A DNA stretch of 64,000 nucleotides, from the NCBI RefSeq assembly GCF_022878925.1, contig NZ_CP084626.1, positions 1,426,001 to 1,490,000 on the forward strand, given 5' to 3'. The notes below the pieces were generated by a model. The model did no database searches and had not been told where the DNA came from. It saw only the letters and a list, made by a program, of their open reading frames with translations. Shown one piece after another: positions 1 through 8,137 of this stretch. The first letter of the stretch is position 1. Each line of letters starts with the position of its first letter. The translations under genes and the position numbers were made by a program. Origin of the DNA: Caballeronia sp. TF1N1. GTDB lineage: Bacteria > Pseudomonadota > Gammaproteobacteria > Burkholderiales > Burkholderiaceae.

Positions 1-404
1 ACGTCCGGGTCCAGCCGGTTGTCGATATTGACGACGATGATGCCCGCGTCCGCCGCCTTCTTGATCACCGGCACGAGCGCCTTCGAATCCGCTGGCGCGA
101 TGATGAGCGCGTCGACCTTGGAGACGATCATCTGCTCGACGATGCGAATCTGCGCGGCGGTATCGGTTTCGTCCTTGATGCCGTTGGTGATGAGATCGAA
201 CTGGCCGGAGTTGTGTTGCTGATAATCCTTCGCGCCGTTTTCCATGGTCAGGAAGAACTCGTTGGCGAGCGACTTCATGACGAGCGCGACCTTCGGCTTG
301 GCCGGCGTCTGCGCAAAGACGGACGACGATGCGAACGGCAGCGCGGAGCACGCGATCAGCGCGACGGCGGCCGACAGCACGCGGCGGCGGATGTTTCGAT
401 TCAT
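1..404 (-). CDS. Periplasmic sugar-binding protein of an ABC transporter (partial, 3' end outside window)
   Basis: Only the first 134 codons are visible because the gene runs off the left edge. They begin with an Arg-rich signal peptide ending near SVFAQ, followed by the Rossmann-like N-lobe typical of RbsB-type (Peripla_BP_4) binding proteins. Recognisable segments are VALVMKSLANEFF, the IRIVEQMIVSKVDALIIAPAD stretch and IIVVNIDNR. In the family such proteins capture a pentose, hexose or polyol in the periplasm and deliver it to a membrane permease. The start ATG is preceded by a strong AGGAG. The sugar cannot be told from this part. The permease and ATPase genes would be expected outside the window. 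Confidence 0.85.
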   Translation of the reverse strand, partial: MNRNIRRRVLSAAVALIACSALPFASSSVFAQTPAKPKVALVMKSLANEFFLTMENGAKDYQQHNSGQFDLITNGIKDETDTAAQIRIVEQMIVSKVDALIIAPADSKALVPVIKKAADAGIIVVNIDNRLDPD

Positions 405-689
405 GGATCTCCTCCAGTACTTTCGTTTTGAGTTGTCTGGGCGAAACTGATTCTGGTCAATCTCATAGCCTGACGAGCGTTGGCAAACGCGAATGTCCAG
501 TCGCTGCTTTCAATGCTGTTCAACGTTTGCCCGCCGTCGATTCTCGTTGCGAAGCGGCGTCGGGTCAATCGGGCTAACGTGTAGTGGGCGCTTTGAACAT
601 GCGCCGAAATGATGGCTCGACCGCATTCGCAAGAAGAAAGCCGCCAGCCGCGGCCGTTGGCGGATGCAATGTGCTTGTGGTCAAGGGTT

Positions 690-971
690 TCAAAGGTCTT
701 CCACCGACTCGCCTTCGATCTCGTTGTCGATAATCTTGCGCGCGTAGTCGATGCCCGCGCGCACCGCGTCGATCGGGCTTTCGAAAGGTTCCTGATCGGG
801 CACGCCGAACATCGCGGTGCGGCCGCTGTCGCCGTGCGCGCTGCGGGATATCGTCGTGACGATATCGAAATGGCGCGGACCGTCGTCGGGTTCGTCACGC
901 TCCTTCGCGCGCCGCAAAGCCTGCACCTTGATTTCGAAACCCTTGTAGTGATCGGATAGCGGAGTGGACAT
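690..971 (-). CDS. Conserved small hypothetical protein (93 aa)
   Basis: This is a 93-residue soluble, acidic protein with no signal peptide or membrane segment. Its first part (HYKGFEIKVQALRRAKE) reads as an amphipathic start, and its end (DAVRAGIDYARKIIDNEIEG) looks like a single helix. I do not recognise a catalytic motif. The pattern of a short beta-rich module plus terminal helix resembles small Burkholderia proteins of unknown function. It stands alone between two intergenic gaps and on the same strand as the sugar-binding protein. Coding is supported by composition and by the absence of a better reading frame, not by a known function. Confidence 0.65.
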   Translation of the reverse strand: MSTPLSDHYKGFEIKVQALRRAKERDEPDDGPRHFDIVTTISRSAHGDSGRTAMFGVPDQEPFESPIDAVRAGIDYARKIIDNEIEGESVEDL

Positions 972-1280
972 GCGCGTGCTCCTTGTCGTTGGTGGCGGCC
1001 GTGGGTAGGACAGCCGCCTTTTCTGAATGCTGCACTAAAAACTCTCGAGGCGTCCATGAACATGCCGGTCTTACAGCGAGCTGCATACGCGCGCTCTTTT
1101 GCCTTATCGCGAAAGCCGTTTGCAAGGCGTATTCCCTCTCGTCTCCCGATTTCACCCGATGCCACACATCAGTGATATTCGGTTTGCCATAATGCACGGG
1201 CGGATGGCGCGTGCTTGTCAGGAGCGCATCCGGCATTCGTCGTCCAAAGAACAAACTTCATTCAAATCAGGGAGCGTCAC
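972..1280. other. Intergenic region between a small hypothetical gene and the psiF-like gene
   Basis: About 310 bases without a convincing gene. The last stretch before 1281 carries a purine-rich ribosome-binding site (AGGGAG) for the PsiF-repeat gene, and the region is less GC-rich than the coding DNA around it. A promoter is expected here, but I could not pick a clear -35/-10 pair. Confidence 0.4.
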
Positions 1281-1583
1281 ATGATCATTCGAGCCACCGC
1301 CCTTGCAGCAGTCATCGCTGTTTCCAGCCTCACGATCAGCGCGAGCCCGGCGTTCGCCGCCAACAGCCAGCAATCGAAGATGACCGACTGCAACAAGCAG
1401 GCAGCCGACAAGAAAGGCGATGAGCGCAAGGCGTTCATGAAGAGTTGTCTGTCGTCGTCGGCGCCCGCCGCCGCGCCCATGACCCAGCAAGAGAAGATGA
1501 CCGCGTGCAATGGTCAGGCATCCGGCAAGAAGGGCGACGACCGCAAGGCGTTCATGAAGAGCTGCCTCAGCAACAAAGGCTGA
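1281..1583 (+). CDS. PsiF-repeat exported protein
   Basis: A 100-residue protein with a clear Sec signal peptide (residues 1-26, ending ASPAFA). Two tandem copies of a roughly 28-residue PsiF module follow, at about residues 30-58 and 69-97. Each copy has the pattern KMT-x-CN-x-QA and ends with RKAFMKSCLS. The two cysteines per repeat (C37/C56 and C76/C95) could form one disulfide per module in the periplasm. In E. coli psiF is phosphate-starvation inducible, but the molecular role is unknown. An upstream in-frame start at 1215 was rejected because it precedes the signal peptide and lacks a good ribosome-binding site, whereas AGGGAG lies just before 1281. Confidence 0.85.
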   Translation: MIIRATALAAVIAVSSLTISASPAFAANSQQSKMTDCNKQAADKKGDERKAFMKSCLSSSAPAAAPMTQQEKMTACNGQASGKKGDDRKAFMKSCLSNKG

Positions 1584-1601
1584 TTGCCGGCATTGCGGAA
1601 T

Positions 1602-1625
1602 GCGCCGCGCGGCATCGCGCGGCGC
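1602..1625 (+). terminator. GC-rich hairpin after the psiF-like gene
   Basis: A perfect 10-bp inverted repeat (GCGCCGCGCG / CGCGCGGCGC) with a 4-base loop lies 18 bases after the stop codon. No T-run follows, so it may act as a transcript-end or stability hairpin rather than a classic intrinsic terminator. Confidence 0.4.
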
Positions 1626-1796
1626 CCATCCTTCGCCACTTGCCGCTTGGGGATATTGCACTGCACCCAAGCAAATGATTCGCACCGTCGTCTTTTTCTC
1701 CTAAGATGGCGCGAAGGCGGCCCCCAATATTCGAAGAAACACGCCATCGGCCGCCGCTCGTCTAGCGGGGCGTCATGCCTCGCACGGAGGCAATGG

Positions 1797-2279
1797 ATGG
1801 CATGGAGACACAAGAACCGCTGGTTCAGGCGGTGGCTCGTCACGATCACCTTCTGGCTCGTGCCGGTGATGATCGTCGCGGTCAACGAAGTACGCGACGA
1901 AATGGCCTACAACACGGTCGATCTGCAAAAGTCGCTATCCACGTGGGAACTGACCGATGCCCAACGCGCATCGGGCGCCGCGGCTCGCTGTCATGGCGCG
2001 CCCGACGAAGCGCGCGCCGCCGGCTGTCCCGCCGACATCCTCAGCGCCAATGCGGGCAAGCATCAGGAAGCGCTCGACGAATACGATCATCGCAAATCCA
2101 CGCTCGCGGGTTATCTCTGGCACGCGTTCGTCGGCTACTGGGTCGTTCCTGCTGCATTTTTGTTCGTGCTCGGCATGGTAATCGGCATCATTCGACGACT
2201 GCTACGGCGCACGCCAGGCGAGCAAAACGCTTCGGCAGCCCCGCCCGCGCCCAAAGTAAAAACGACGAGTCACCCTTGA
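1797..2279 (+). CDS. Small inner-membrane protein of unknown function (160 aa)
   Basis: Two hydrophobic helices are visible, at about residues 13-32 (WLVTITFWLVPVMIVAV) and 108-130 (YWVVPAAFLFVLGMVIGII). Between them lies a polar loop of roughly 75 residues with two cysteines. The basic N-terminus (WRHKNRWFRRW) and the basic C-terminal tail (RRLLRR) suggest both ends are cytoplasmic and the loop is periplasmic. I chose the ATG at 1797 because GGAGG lies 6 bases upstream. The frame is open further upstream to 1584, but that stretch has no protein-like features. No family is recognised. It could belong to the group of small Burkholderia membrane proteins with no assigned role. Confidence 0.65.
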   Translation: MAWRHKNRWFRRWLVTITFWLVPVMIVAVNEVRDEMAYNTVDLQKSLSTWELTDAQRASGAAARCHGAPDEARAAGCPADILSANAGKHQEALDEYDHRKSTLAGYLWHAFVGYWVVPAAFLFVLGMVIGIIRRLLRRTPGEQNASAAPPAPKVKTTSHP

Positions 2280-2680
2280 AGCCGGGTCGGGAACGGTCGT
2301 TGCTACTGGTGACAGCGGCCGCGGCGTAACATCGACGGCCGTGCGGTGAAATAAATGCAAGCCATACGGAAACGGTTCGGGCGAAAACGCGCTGTCAGGT
2401 CTTTCCAATCGAGCGGTTTCCGTGTGAGCGTTGCGCTGTATCGCATGACGAAGGTTTTAGTCGTGTAGCTACGCAACAACGATATCAGTGACAGATTGGG
2501 AGTAAGCTTGCCAAGTCAAAGTTACCGAAGGGAGCGGCGGCACTGCGCGCGGGTTGGTTCGAAGCAATTTTTCGGGTCATCCGGCGGGGTCTGGTGGTTG
2601 CACGGTGCTGTGCTATAACTTGGCGAACCTCACCCTCCCGATCTAATGGGGTTTCCCAAATTCCACGATGGAGAACAACG
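2280..2680. other. Intergenic region upstream of the SYLF lipoprotein
   Basis: About 400 bases with no convincing gene. A TATAAC -10-like hexamer sits at 2614-2619, roughly 60 bases before the lipoprotein start, but the -35 position at 17-bp spacing is poor. GGAG just before 2681 serves as the ribosome-binding site. Confidence 0.4.
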
Positions 2681-3271
2681 ATGCAAAGACGAAACTTCAT
2701 GCTCAAGTCGACGGCTGTGCTGGCACTTGGCGGCCTCACGCTGGCGGGTTGTACGACCAATTCCAACACGGGTCAGGAAAAGGCCGCAGGCACCGCTGAC
2801 GACCGCCGCTCCATCGACGCGGACGTCGACAGCGCAATCCAGCGCCTCTATTCGACCGTCGCCGGTTCGCGCGAACTGGTCGCCAAGTCGCGCGGCATTC
2901 TGGTGTTTCCGTCCGTCATTCAGGCTGGCTTCATCGTCGGCGCCCAATACGGCAAGGGTTCACTGCGCGTGGGCGGCGGCACGGTCGGCTACTACAGCAC
3001 GACATCCGGCTCGTTCGGCCTGCAGGCAGGCGCGCAGTCGAAGTCGCTGATCTTCCTGTTCATGACGCAAGACGCGCTCGACAAATTCCGCAATTCGGAC
3101 GGCTGGTCTGCCGGCGCGGATGCATCCGTGGCACTCGTGAAGATGGGCGCAAACGGCGCGGTGGATACGAACACGGCCACCAGCCCGGTCGAGGCGTTCG
3201 TGCTGACCAACGCCGGCTTGATGGCCGACGTATCGCTGGCAGGCACGAAGGTGACGCGCCTGAAGATGTAA
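2681..3271 (+). CDS. SYLF/Ysc84-domain lipoprotein
   Basis: A 196-residue protein starting with a lipoprotein signal peptide whose lipobox is LAGC (cysteine near residue 24), so it should be lipid-anchored in the envelope. The rest matches the SYLF (Ysc84) domain: LVAKSRGILVFPSVIQAGFIVG, then GKGSLRV, the GYYSTTSGSFGLQAGAQS stretch, FMTQDALDKF and a terminal NAGLMADVSLAGTK. In other organisms SYLF domains bind phosphoinositides or other lipids. Bacterial members are exported proteins of unclear role. It is a single-gene unit followed by two stacked hairpins. The domain call is firm and the function is not. Confidence 0.85.
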   Translation: MQRRNFMLKSTAVLALGGLTLAGCTTNSNTGQEKAAGTADDRRSIDADVDSAIQRLYSTVAGSRELVAKSRGILVFPSVIQAGFIVGAQYGKGSLRVGGGTVGYYSTTSGSFGLQAGAQSKSLIFLFMTQDALDKFRNSDGWSAGADASVALVKMGANGAVDTNTATSPVEAFVLTNAGLMADVSLAGTKVTRLKM

Positions 3272-3280
3272 AAGCCGGCT

Positions 3281-3303
3281 CGCGCGGCCTGGCCGCGCGT
3301 TTT
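3281..3303 (+). terminator. First hairpin after the SYLF gene
   Basis: CGCGCGG and CCGCGCG pair around CCTGG and are followed by TTTT, 10 bases after the stop codon. This is a short but GC-rich intrinsic-terminator shape. Confidence 0.5.
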
Positions 3304-3329
3304 GCTGCTTTTGGCGTCGACAAAGCATG

Positions 3330-3377
3330 ACCGCCGTGTGTCGCGACTTGACGGTCGCGGCACACGGCGGTTTTTTT
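3330..3377 (+). terminator. Strong intrinsic terminator
   Basis: An 18-bp stem (one G-U pair) encloses a 6-base loop at 3348-3353 and is followed by seven T residues. It ends the rightward transcript of the SYLF gene and separates it from the convergent glycosyltransferase gene. Confidence 0.85.
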
Positions 3378-3396
3378 GTGCTTTCGCGTTGCGGAC

Positions 3397-4464
3397 TTAA
3401 GTCGTCGCGCGATCGATCAGCTTGAAGCGCGAGCGCTTCTGCGCGCGCACGACGGACTGATACGCATCGATATACTGCCGCGCCATCCGGTGCGCGGTGA
3501 AGCGCTCCTCGAAACGCTTGCGCACGCCTTCGCGCGACAGCGTATGCAGCCGATTCACGGCGGCCACCGCACCGATCTCGTCTTCGACGATGAACCCCGA
3601 GACGCCCTCGTCCACCACTTCCGGCACGGCGCCGCGATTGAACGCGATGACAGGCGTGCCGCACGCCATCGACTCGATCATCGCCAGACCGAATGGCTCC
3701 GGCCAGTCGATCGGAAAAAGCAAGGCATGCGCGCCCGATAAGAACTCGGCCTTCTGACTGTCGTTGATCTCGCCGATATATTCCACGTACGGCAGCTTGA
3801 AAAGCGGCGCGATCTCACGTTCGAAGTATTCGTGGTCCGCCGCGTCCACCTTGGCGGCGATCTTGATCTTCAAGCCACAACGCCCGGCAATGCGAATGGC
3901 CGTATCCACGCGTTTTTCCGGCGAAATGCGCCCGAGAAATGCGAGATATTCCTGCTTGACCGGTTGCGGTTCGTAGAGCTTTTCCGGCAGCGCGTGATAA
4001 ACCGTCGTCACCCACTTCGCCTGCGGCAGCGGATGACGCTGCGCATCGGAGATGGACACCACCGGCGCGGTGTTGAAAGTATCGAAAACCGGCTGCTGCT
4101 CAGGCAGATCGAGCCGGCCATGCATGGTCGTGAGAAACGGCGTGTCCTGGCGCTTGAACAGCGAGAACGAGTAGTAGTCCATGTGGAAATGCAGGACATC
4201 GAAATCTTCCGCGCGGCGGCGCACCATTTCCAGCAGCAGCATGTGCGGCGCGATGCGGTCGCGAATGGCCGGGTCCAGACGCAACGCGCGCGGCCAGACG
4301 GCTTCGAGATTCGCCTTGGTTTGCGAGTCGCCGGTGGCGAAAAGCGTGACTTCGTGACCGAGCTCGACGAGCGCCTCGGTCAGATACGAGACGACGCGCT
4401 CCGTTCCGCCGTACAACTTGGGCGGCACCGATTCCGTCAGCGGGGCAATCTGGGCAATTCTCAT
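3397..4464 (-). CDS. Family 4 glycosyltransferase (GT-B fold)
   Basis: A 355-residue cytoplasmic enzyme with the GT-B layout. The N-terminal acceptor half opens with MRIAQIAPLTESVPPK and the glycine loop YGGTERVV. The C-terminal donor half has FLGRISPEKRVDTAI and the signature EPFGLAMIESMACGTPVIAF, then NRGAVPEVV. The EPFGLAMIE glutamates bind the nucleotide sugar in the GT4 family. Donor and acceptor are not readable. It lies downstream of the trehalose-phosphate synthase gene on the same strand with a 309-base gap, so a shared stress-related role is possible but the two may be transcribed separately. Clear alternative names would be glycogen/trehalose-type or envelope polysaccharide glycosyltransferase. 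Confidence 0.85.
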   Translation of the reverse strand: MRIAQIAPLTESVPPKLYGGTERVVSYLTEALVELGHEVTLFATGDSQTKANLEAVWPRALRLDPAIRDRIAPHMLLLEMVRRRAEDFDVLHFHMDYYSFSLFKRQDTPFLTTMHGRLDLPEQQPVFDTFNTAPVVSISDAQRHPLPQAKWVTTVYHALPEKLYEPQPVKQEYLAFLGRISPEKRVDTAIRIAGRCGLKIKIAAKVDAADHEYFEREIAPLFKLPYVEYIGEINDSQKAEFLSGAHALLFPIDWPEPFGLAMIESMACGTPVIAFNRGAVPEVVDEGVSGFIVEDEIGAVAAVNRLHTLSREGVRKRFEERFTAHRMARQYIDAYQSVVRAQKRSRFKLIDRATT

Positions 4465-4773
4465 CGTTCTCGTCTCCCTGTCGGCCGTGAACTTCGTGCC
4501 GGCCGGCGTCAGCGCTGCAATGCTCGTTCTCGCGTCATGCGAAAAGGTCGCGCCAAGTTCCCTAAACGTTCGGGCAAGTCGCCTGAACGTGTGTTGAGTA
4601 TGACAGTAGGCCGTAAGGTCTGGATAACGAGGTTTGCCCTAGGCGACGGCGCGCTCGTTTTGCGCGCTGGTTTGGCACGTGATGTCATTATCGACGGCTC
4701 ATGCGTCAACACCGCCGCCTATTTCACTTTCATCGCTCTGTTACAGGTCCGAAACAATCGCTTCGGATGGCGG
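4465..4773. other. Intergenic gap between otsA and the GT4 gene
   Basis: About 309 bases with short frames only and no protein-like translation. It should hold the glycosyltransferase promoter, because otsA ends at 4774 on the same strand. I see no clear terminator stem with a T-run. Confidence 0.35.
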
Positions 4774-6189
4774 TTACGGGTTCTTTTTCATGGCCGGCGC
4801 GGGCTTCTTGCGCGGTTTGCCACGAAGATCGGCAAGGAAATTGTCCCGCCACACGCCCAGATCGTATTTGCGCAGCGAAGTCATGTTGGTTTCGTAGCGC
4901 TGGCGGCGTTCCGCGAGCGGCATGGCGAGTGCGCGCGAGATGGCGTCGCTGGTGCCGACGATGTCATGCGGATTCACCATCACCGCGCCCGTCATTTCCG
5001 CGGCCGCGCCGGCGAATTGCGACAGCACGAGCACGCCCGGATCGTCGGGATTCTGCGCGGCGATATATTCCTTGGCGACGAGATTCATGCCGTCGCGCAA
5101 GGGCGTGACGAGCCCGACTTGCGATTCGCGAAACAGCGACATCAGCTTCCACCGGTCGTAACGCTGATTCAGATACCGGATAGGCGTGTAATCGAGGCCG
5201 GAATAGCGCCCGTTGATGCGCCCTGCTTCGTATTCCAGATTCTGGCGGATCTGTTGATACGTCTCCACGTCCGAGCGCGTAGGCGGCGCAATCTGCACGA
5301 GCGTGACATTGCCGCGCCATTCCGGCGACTTCTCCAGAAAATGCTCAAACGCGCGAAAGCGCTCGACAAGCCCTTTCGAATAATCGAGCCGATCGACGCT
5401 CATGATGAGCTTGCGCCCTTCCAGACTCTGCTTGAGGTCCATGACATCCTGACGCGCTTCGCCGCGCTCGGCCTGTTCGGCGATCTCGTCCGGAAACACG
5501 CCGATGCGGTAGACGCCCGTCGTGAGCTTGCGACCGAACGCTTCGACATGTCCGTCGGGCGTCGCCGTGCCGTGCGCGTGCCGCACGATGTAATCGTGGA
5601 ACGCGGTCTGATCGCCCTCGGTCTGAAAGCCCACGACGTCATAGCAGCACAGCGACTTGACGAGCTCCTCGTGAGGCGGAATGTTCAAGAGAATTTGCGG
5701 CGACGGAAACGGGATATGCAAAAAGAAGCCGATGCGATTCGTCACGCCCGCGCTGCGCAACGCCTCGGCGAACGGAATCAGGTGATAGTCGTGCACCCAG
5801 ATCACGTCTTCCGGTTCGAGCAGCTTGATGAGTTTGTGCGCGAGCCATGAATTCACGCGCCGATACCCCGCGTATTCGTCACGATCGTAGACGGCGAGAT
5901 CGTTGCGATAGTGGAAAACCGGCCACAGCATGGCGTTGGAAAAGCCGCGGTAGTACTGGTCGTAGTCCTTCTTCGGCAGGCCGACGGTGGCGAACGTCAC
6001 CGCGCCGTCCTGCTGCAGCGTCGGCCCCTGGTTCGCGACGGTCTCGCTCACCACGTCCCCGCTCCAGCCGAACCACACGCCGCCGCTGTCTTTCAGCGCG
6101 CCGAACACGCCGACGGCGAGGCCGCCCGCAGAGCCCTTGGTTTCGGTCGGGGTAGCGACCCGGTTGGATACGACGACGAGACGGCTCAT
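4774..6189 (-). CDS. otsA: Alpha,alpha-trehalose-phosphate synthase (UDP-forming)
   Basis: It joins UDP-glucose and glucose-6-phosphate into trehalose-6-phosphate, the first step of compatible-solute synthesis. The 471-residue length matches OtsA (about 470). GT20 motifs are present: the GSAGGLAVG loop (residues 19-27) that holds the donor, VWVHDYHL around 130-137, the FFLHIPFPSP block (156-164), and VDRLDYSKG (265-273), where R267 and K272 correspond to the phosphate-binding pair. The donor-side PLRDGMNLVAKEY motif comes later. The C-terminus is lysine-rich. An MscS-type channel lies directly upstream on the same strand. No trehalose-phosphatase (otsB) gene is visible within the window. Confidence 0.96.
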   Translation of the reverse strand: MSRLVVVSNRVATPTETKGSAGGLAVGVFGALKDSGGVWFGWSGDVVSETVANQGPTLQQDGAVTFATVGLPKKDYDQYYRGFSNAMLWPVFHYRNDLAVYDRDEYAGYRRVNSWLAHKLIKLLEPEDVIWVHDYHLIPFAEALRSAGVTNRIGFFLHIPFPSPQILLNIPPHEELVKSLCCYDVVGFQTEGDQTAFHDYIVRHAHGTATPDGHVEAFGRKLTTGVYRIGVFPDEIAEQAERGEARQDVMDLKQSLEGRKLIMSVDRLDYSKGLVERFRAFEHFLEKSPEWRGNVTLVQIAPPTRSDVETYQQIRQNLEYEAGRINGRYSGLDYTPIRYLNQRYDRWKLMSLFRESQVGLVTPLRDGMNLVAKEYIAAQNPDDPGVLVLSQFAGAAAEMTGAVMVNPHDIVGTSDAISRALAMPLAERRQRYETNMTSLRKYDLGVWRDNFLADLRGKPRKKPAPAMKKNP

Positions 6190-6259
6190 GAGTATTCCTT
6201 TTTCGTTTGCTGACTACGATGATTCGGTTGCGGTGCTTCGCTTGAAATTTCTGTCGCTT

Positions 6260-7492
6260 CTATCGCTTCAGCGCATCCACCGGCGCGGTCGATGCCGCCG
6301 AGTTCGCGCGCGGATCGGGACCCGTGCGCTCGCCCCGGCTCGCGACCGGGTCCGCCGCGGTATTCGCGGTGGTGGGCGATGCCGTGTTGGCGCGTTCCAG
6401 CGGCGGCGCGAAGTCCACGTGCTTGCTGTCGGTGGAGAGATCGGCCCGTGCGCGTGGCAGATACTGCGGATACGCCGCCTGCACGAAATTCAGCAAGCCT
6501 TCGCGCACCCGGCAGCGCAAATCCCAATTGAGCGCGGAGTCGAAGGAACTGACGAGCGCGCGCAATTGCATGGCGTGCTCGGTGGCATCGGTGACTTGCA
6601 GCACTTGCACGCGACCGTCCCACTCCGGCGCGCTCGCCAGAATGCGTTCGAGTTCCGCGCGCAGCGGCGCGATCGGCATGCGGTAATCGACGAAAAGAAA
6701 CACCGTGCCGATGATCTGCGAGCTATTGCGCGTCCAGTTGGTGAACGGATTCTCGATGAACCATTGCAACGGCACGATCAGCCGCCGCTGGTCCCAGATG
6801 CGGATCGACACATAGGTACCCGTGATCTCTTCGACGCGGCCCCACTCGCCCTGAATCACGACGACGTCATCGAGACGAATGGGTTGGGACAGCGCGATCT
6901 GCAAGCCGGCGATCAGATTGCCGAGCACGGGCCGTGCGGCGATACCCGCGACCAAACCCGCCACACCGGCGGAAGCCAGCAAGCTCGCGCCGATCTGCCG
7001 CACGCTCGGAAACGCCATGAGCGCCCCGCCAAAACCGATGATCACGATCACCACCATGACCGAGCGCGCCAGCACGCGCGCCTGCGTGTGGATGCGGCGC
7101 GCGTTGAGATTGTCGTCGGTATCGAGCGGATGCGCCTGCACGATCGCCTCGCCCACCGCGCTCGCCGAACGCGCGGCGAGGAACGTGAGCGCACCGATCA
7201 ACGCGACGGTTTCGATATCGCGCAATACGCCGATGAGCGGCAGCGTGTCCGGCGCCTCGAAGATCACGAAGCCGAACGCGAGCATGATGATGAGGACGAG
7301 CGCGGGCGCGTCGATGTAGCGCAGCACCGTGCTCATCAGCGGATACGGCCGCGCGACGCGCGTCAAGACGCGCGCACCGATCCGATGCACCCCGATGGCG
7401 ACGATCAGTGCGATGGCGGCGGCGCACAGCGCGCCGGGCCAGGTGCCGAGCGGGCGCTCGGCTAGATCGAGAAAGCGGTCGAAAGAAAGCAT
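6260..7492 (-). CDS. MscS-family mechanosensitive ion channel
   Basis: A 410-residue inner-membrane protein with about five hydrophobic helices in the first 230 residues. The last is the pore-lining helix GASLLASAGVAGLVAGIAA, followed by PVLGNLIAGLQIALSQPIRLDD and the beta-domain signature VVIQGEWGRVEEIT, which define the MscS core. A cytoplasmic domain follows, then an unusual low-complexity Ala/Thr/Pro-rich tail from about residue 365. MscS channels open under membrane tension during hypo-osmotic shock. Proximity to otsA (70 bases upstream of it) fits an osmotic-stress function for both. Gating type and ion preference cannot be read. Confidence 0.9.
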   Translation of the reverse strand: MLSFDRFLDLAERPLGTWPGALCAAAIALIVAIGVHRIGARVLTRVARPYPLMSTVLRYIDAPALVLIIMLAFGFVIFEAPDTLPLIGVLRDIETVALIGALTFLAARSASAVGEAIVQAHPLDTDDNLNARRIHTQARVLARSVMVVIVIIGFGGALMAFPSVRQIGASLLASAGVAGLVAGIAARPVLGNLIAGLQIALSQPIRLDDVVVIQGEWGRVEEITGTYVSIRIWDQRRLIVPLQWFIENPFTNWTRNSSQIIGTVFLFVDYRMPIAPLRAELERILASAPEWDGRVQVLQVTDATEHAMQLRALVSSFDSALNWDLRCRVREGLLNFVQAAYPQYLPRARADLSTDSKHVDFAPPLERANTASPTTANTAADPVASRGERTGPDPRANSAASTAPVDALKR

Positions 7493-7704
7493 GAGCGTCG
7501 CGGGATCAGCCTCGCAGGAAGGTGGATACGGCGGCCGCGTGCACGAGCCTCGCCACTATGCGCCATGTCGGACGCATCGTGCGCGGTTCGTGCTGCCGGG
7601 GTGCGTCTTTAGTCGGCGTCCAGGTCGGCTTCTACGTCTTCAAGTGCAGAGGCGGGCGGCGTCGAGCATCAAGCAAATTCGCTGCCCGCCTCGAAGCCTT
7701 GCGA

Positions 7705-8061
7705 TCAACGTTCCGCCTTGCAGGGAAACGCCTTGCCAAGTCCGAGCGACACCATGGTCGTCGCATTGAAGCCGGACTTGTCGGGATTGTCCGCGATGTA
7801 CTTGCGCACTGCATCGGTCAGTTGTTGCGGCTTGACTTCGGCGGGCAGGCAAAAGTATTGGCCGACTTGCGGGCCGGAGGTTCCGCCAATTGCCTCGATG
7901 GTGTTATACACGCCGTCCGCGGCGCCTTCGATATAGGCCGCGCAGGCAGTACGGGAGTTCGGGTCGGTCTTGGTGCAAAGTTGATTTAAATCGCTGCCAG
8001 TGAATGCGAACGCGCTGACGGGCGTGGCGAGAACACAGGCGAAGACGAATTTCCGCAGCAT
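7705..8061 (-). CDS. Rap1a/Tai-family exported protein (immunity-like)
   Basis: A 118-residue protein with a Sec signal peptide (residues 1-19, ending SAFA). The mature part contains four cysteines (C29, C40, C71, C114) in the layout of Rap1a/Tai proteins. The core stretch is CAAYIEGAADGVYN, then YFCLP and a KYIADNPD segment. Founding members of the family are periplasmic immunity proteins that neutralise Ssp/Tae-type peptidoglycan amidases delivered by type VI secretion. Here no amidase or T6SS gene is next to it, so it may be an orphan immunity gene or a relative with another role. Family assignment is fairly secure, and a defensive role is inferred. Confidence 0.75.
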   Translation of the reverse strand: MLRKFVFACVLATPVSAFAFTGSDLNQLCTKTDPNSRTACAAYIEGAADGVYNTIEAIGGTSGPQVGQYFCLPAEVKPQQLTDAVRKYIADNPDKSGFNATTMVSLGLGKAFPCKAER

Positions 8062-8137
8062 GGTCTTCCTTTTATGTGGAGCGGCGGCTCAAAGGGGCGC
8101 GGCGGCCGCGCCTGGCCGCCCGCTCCCCGTGGTTACG

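Noticed and set aside
3832..5850. 672-codon plus-strand open frame across the GT4 and otsA genes
   Set aside because: Composition-driven shadow frame; both minus-strand genes carry full family motifs.
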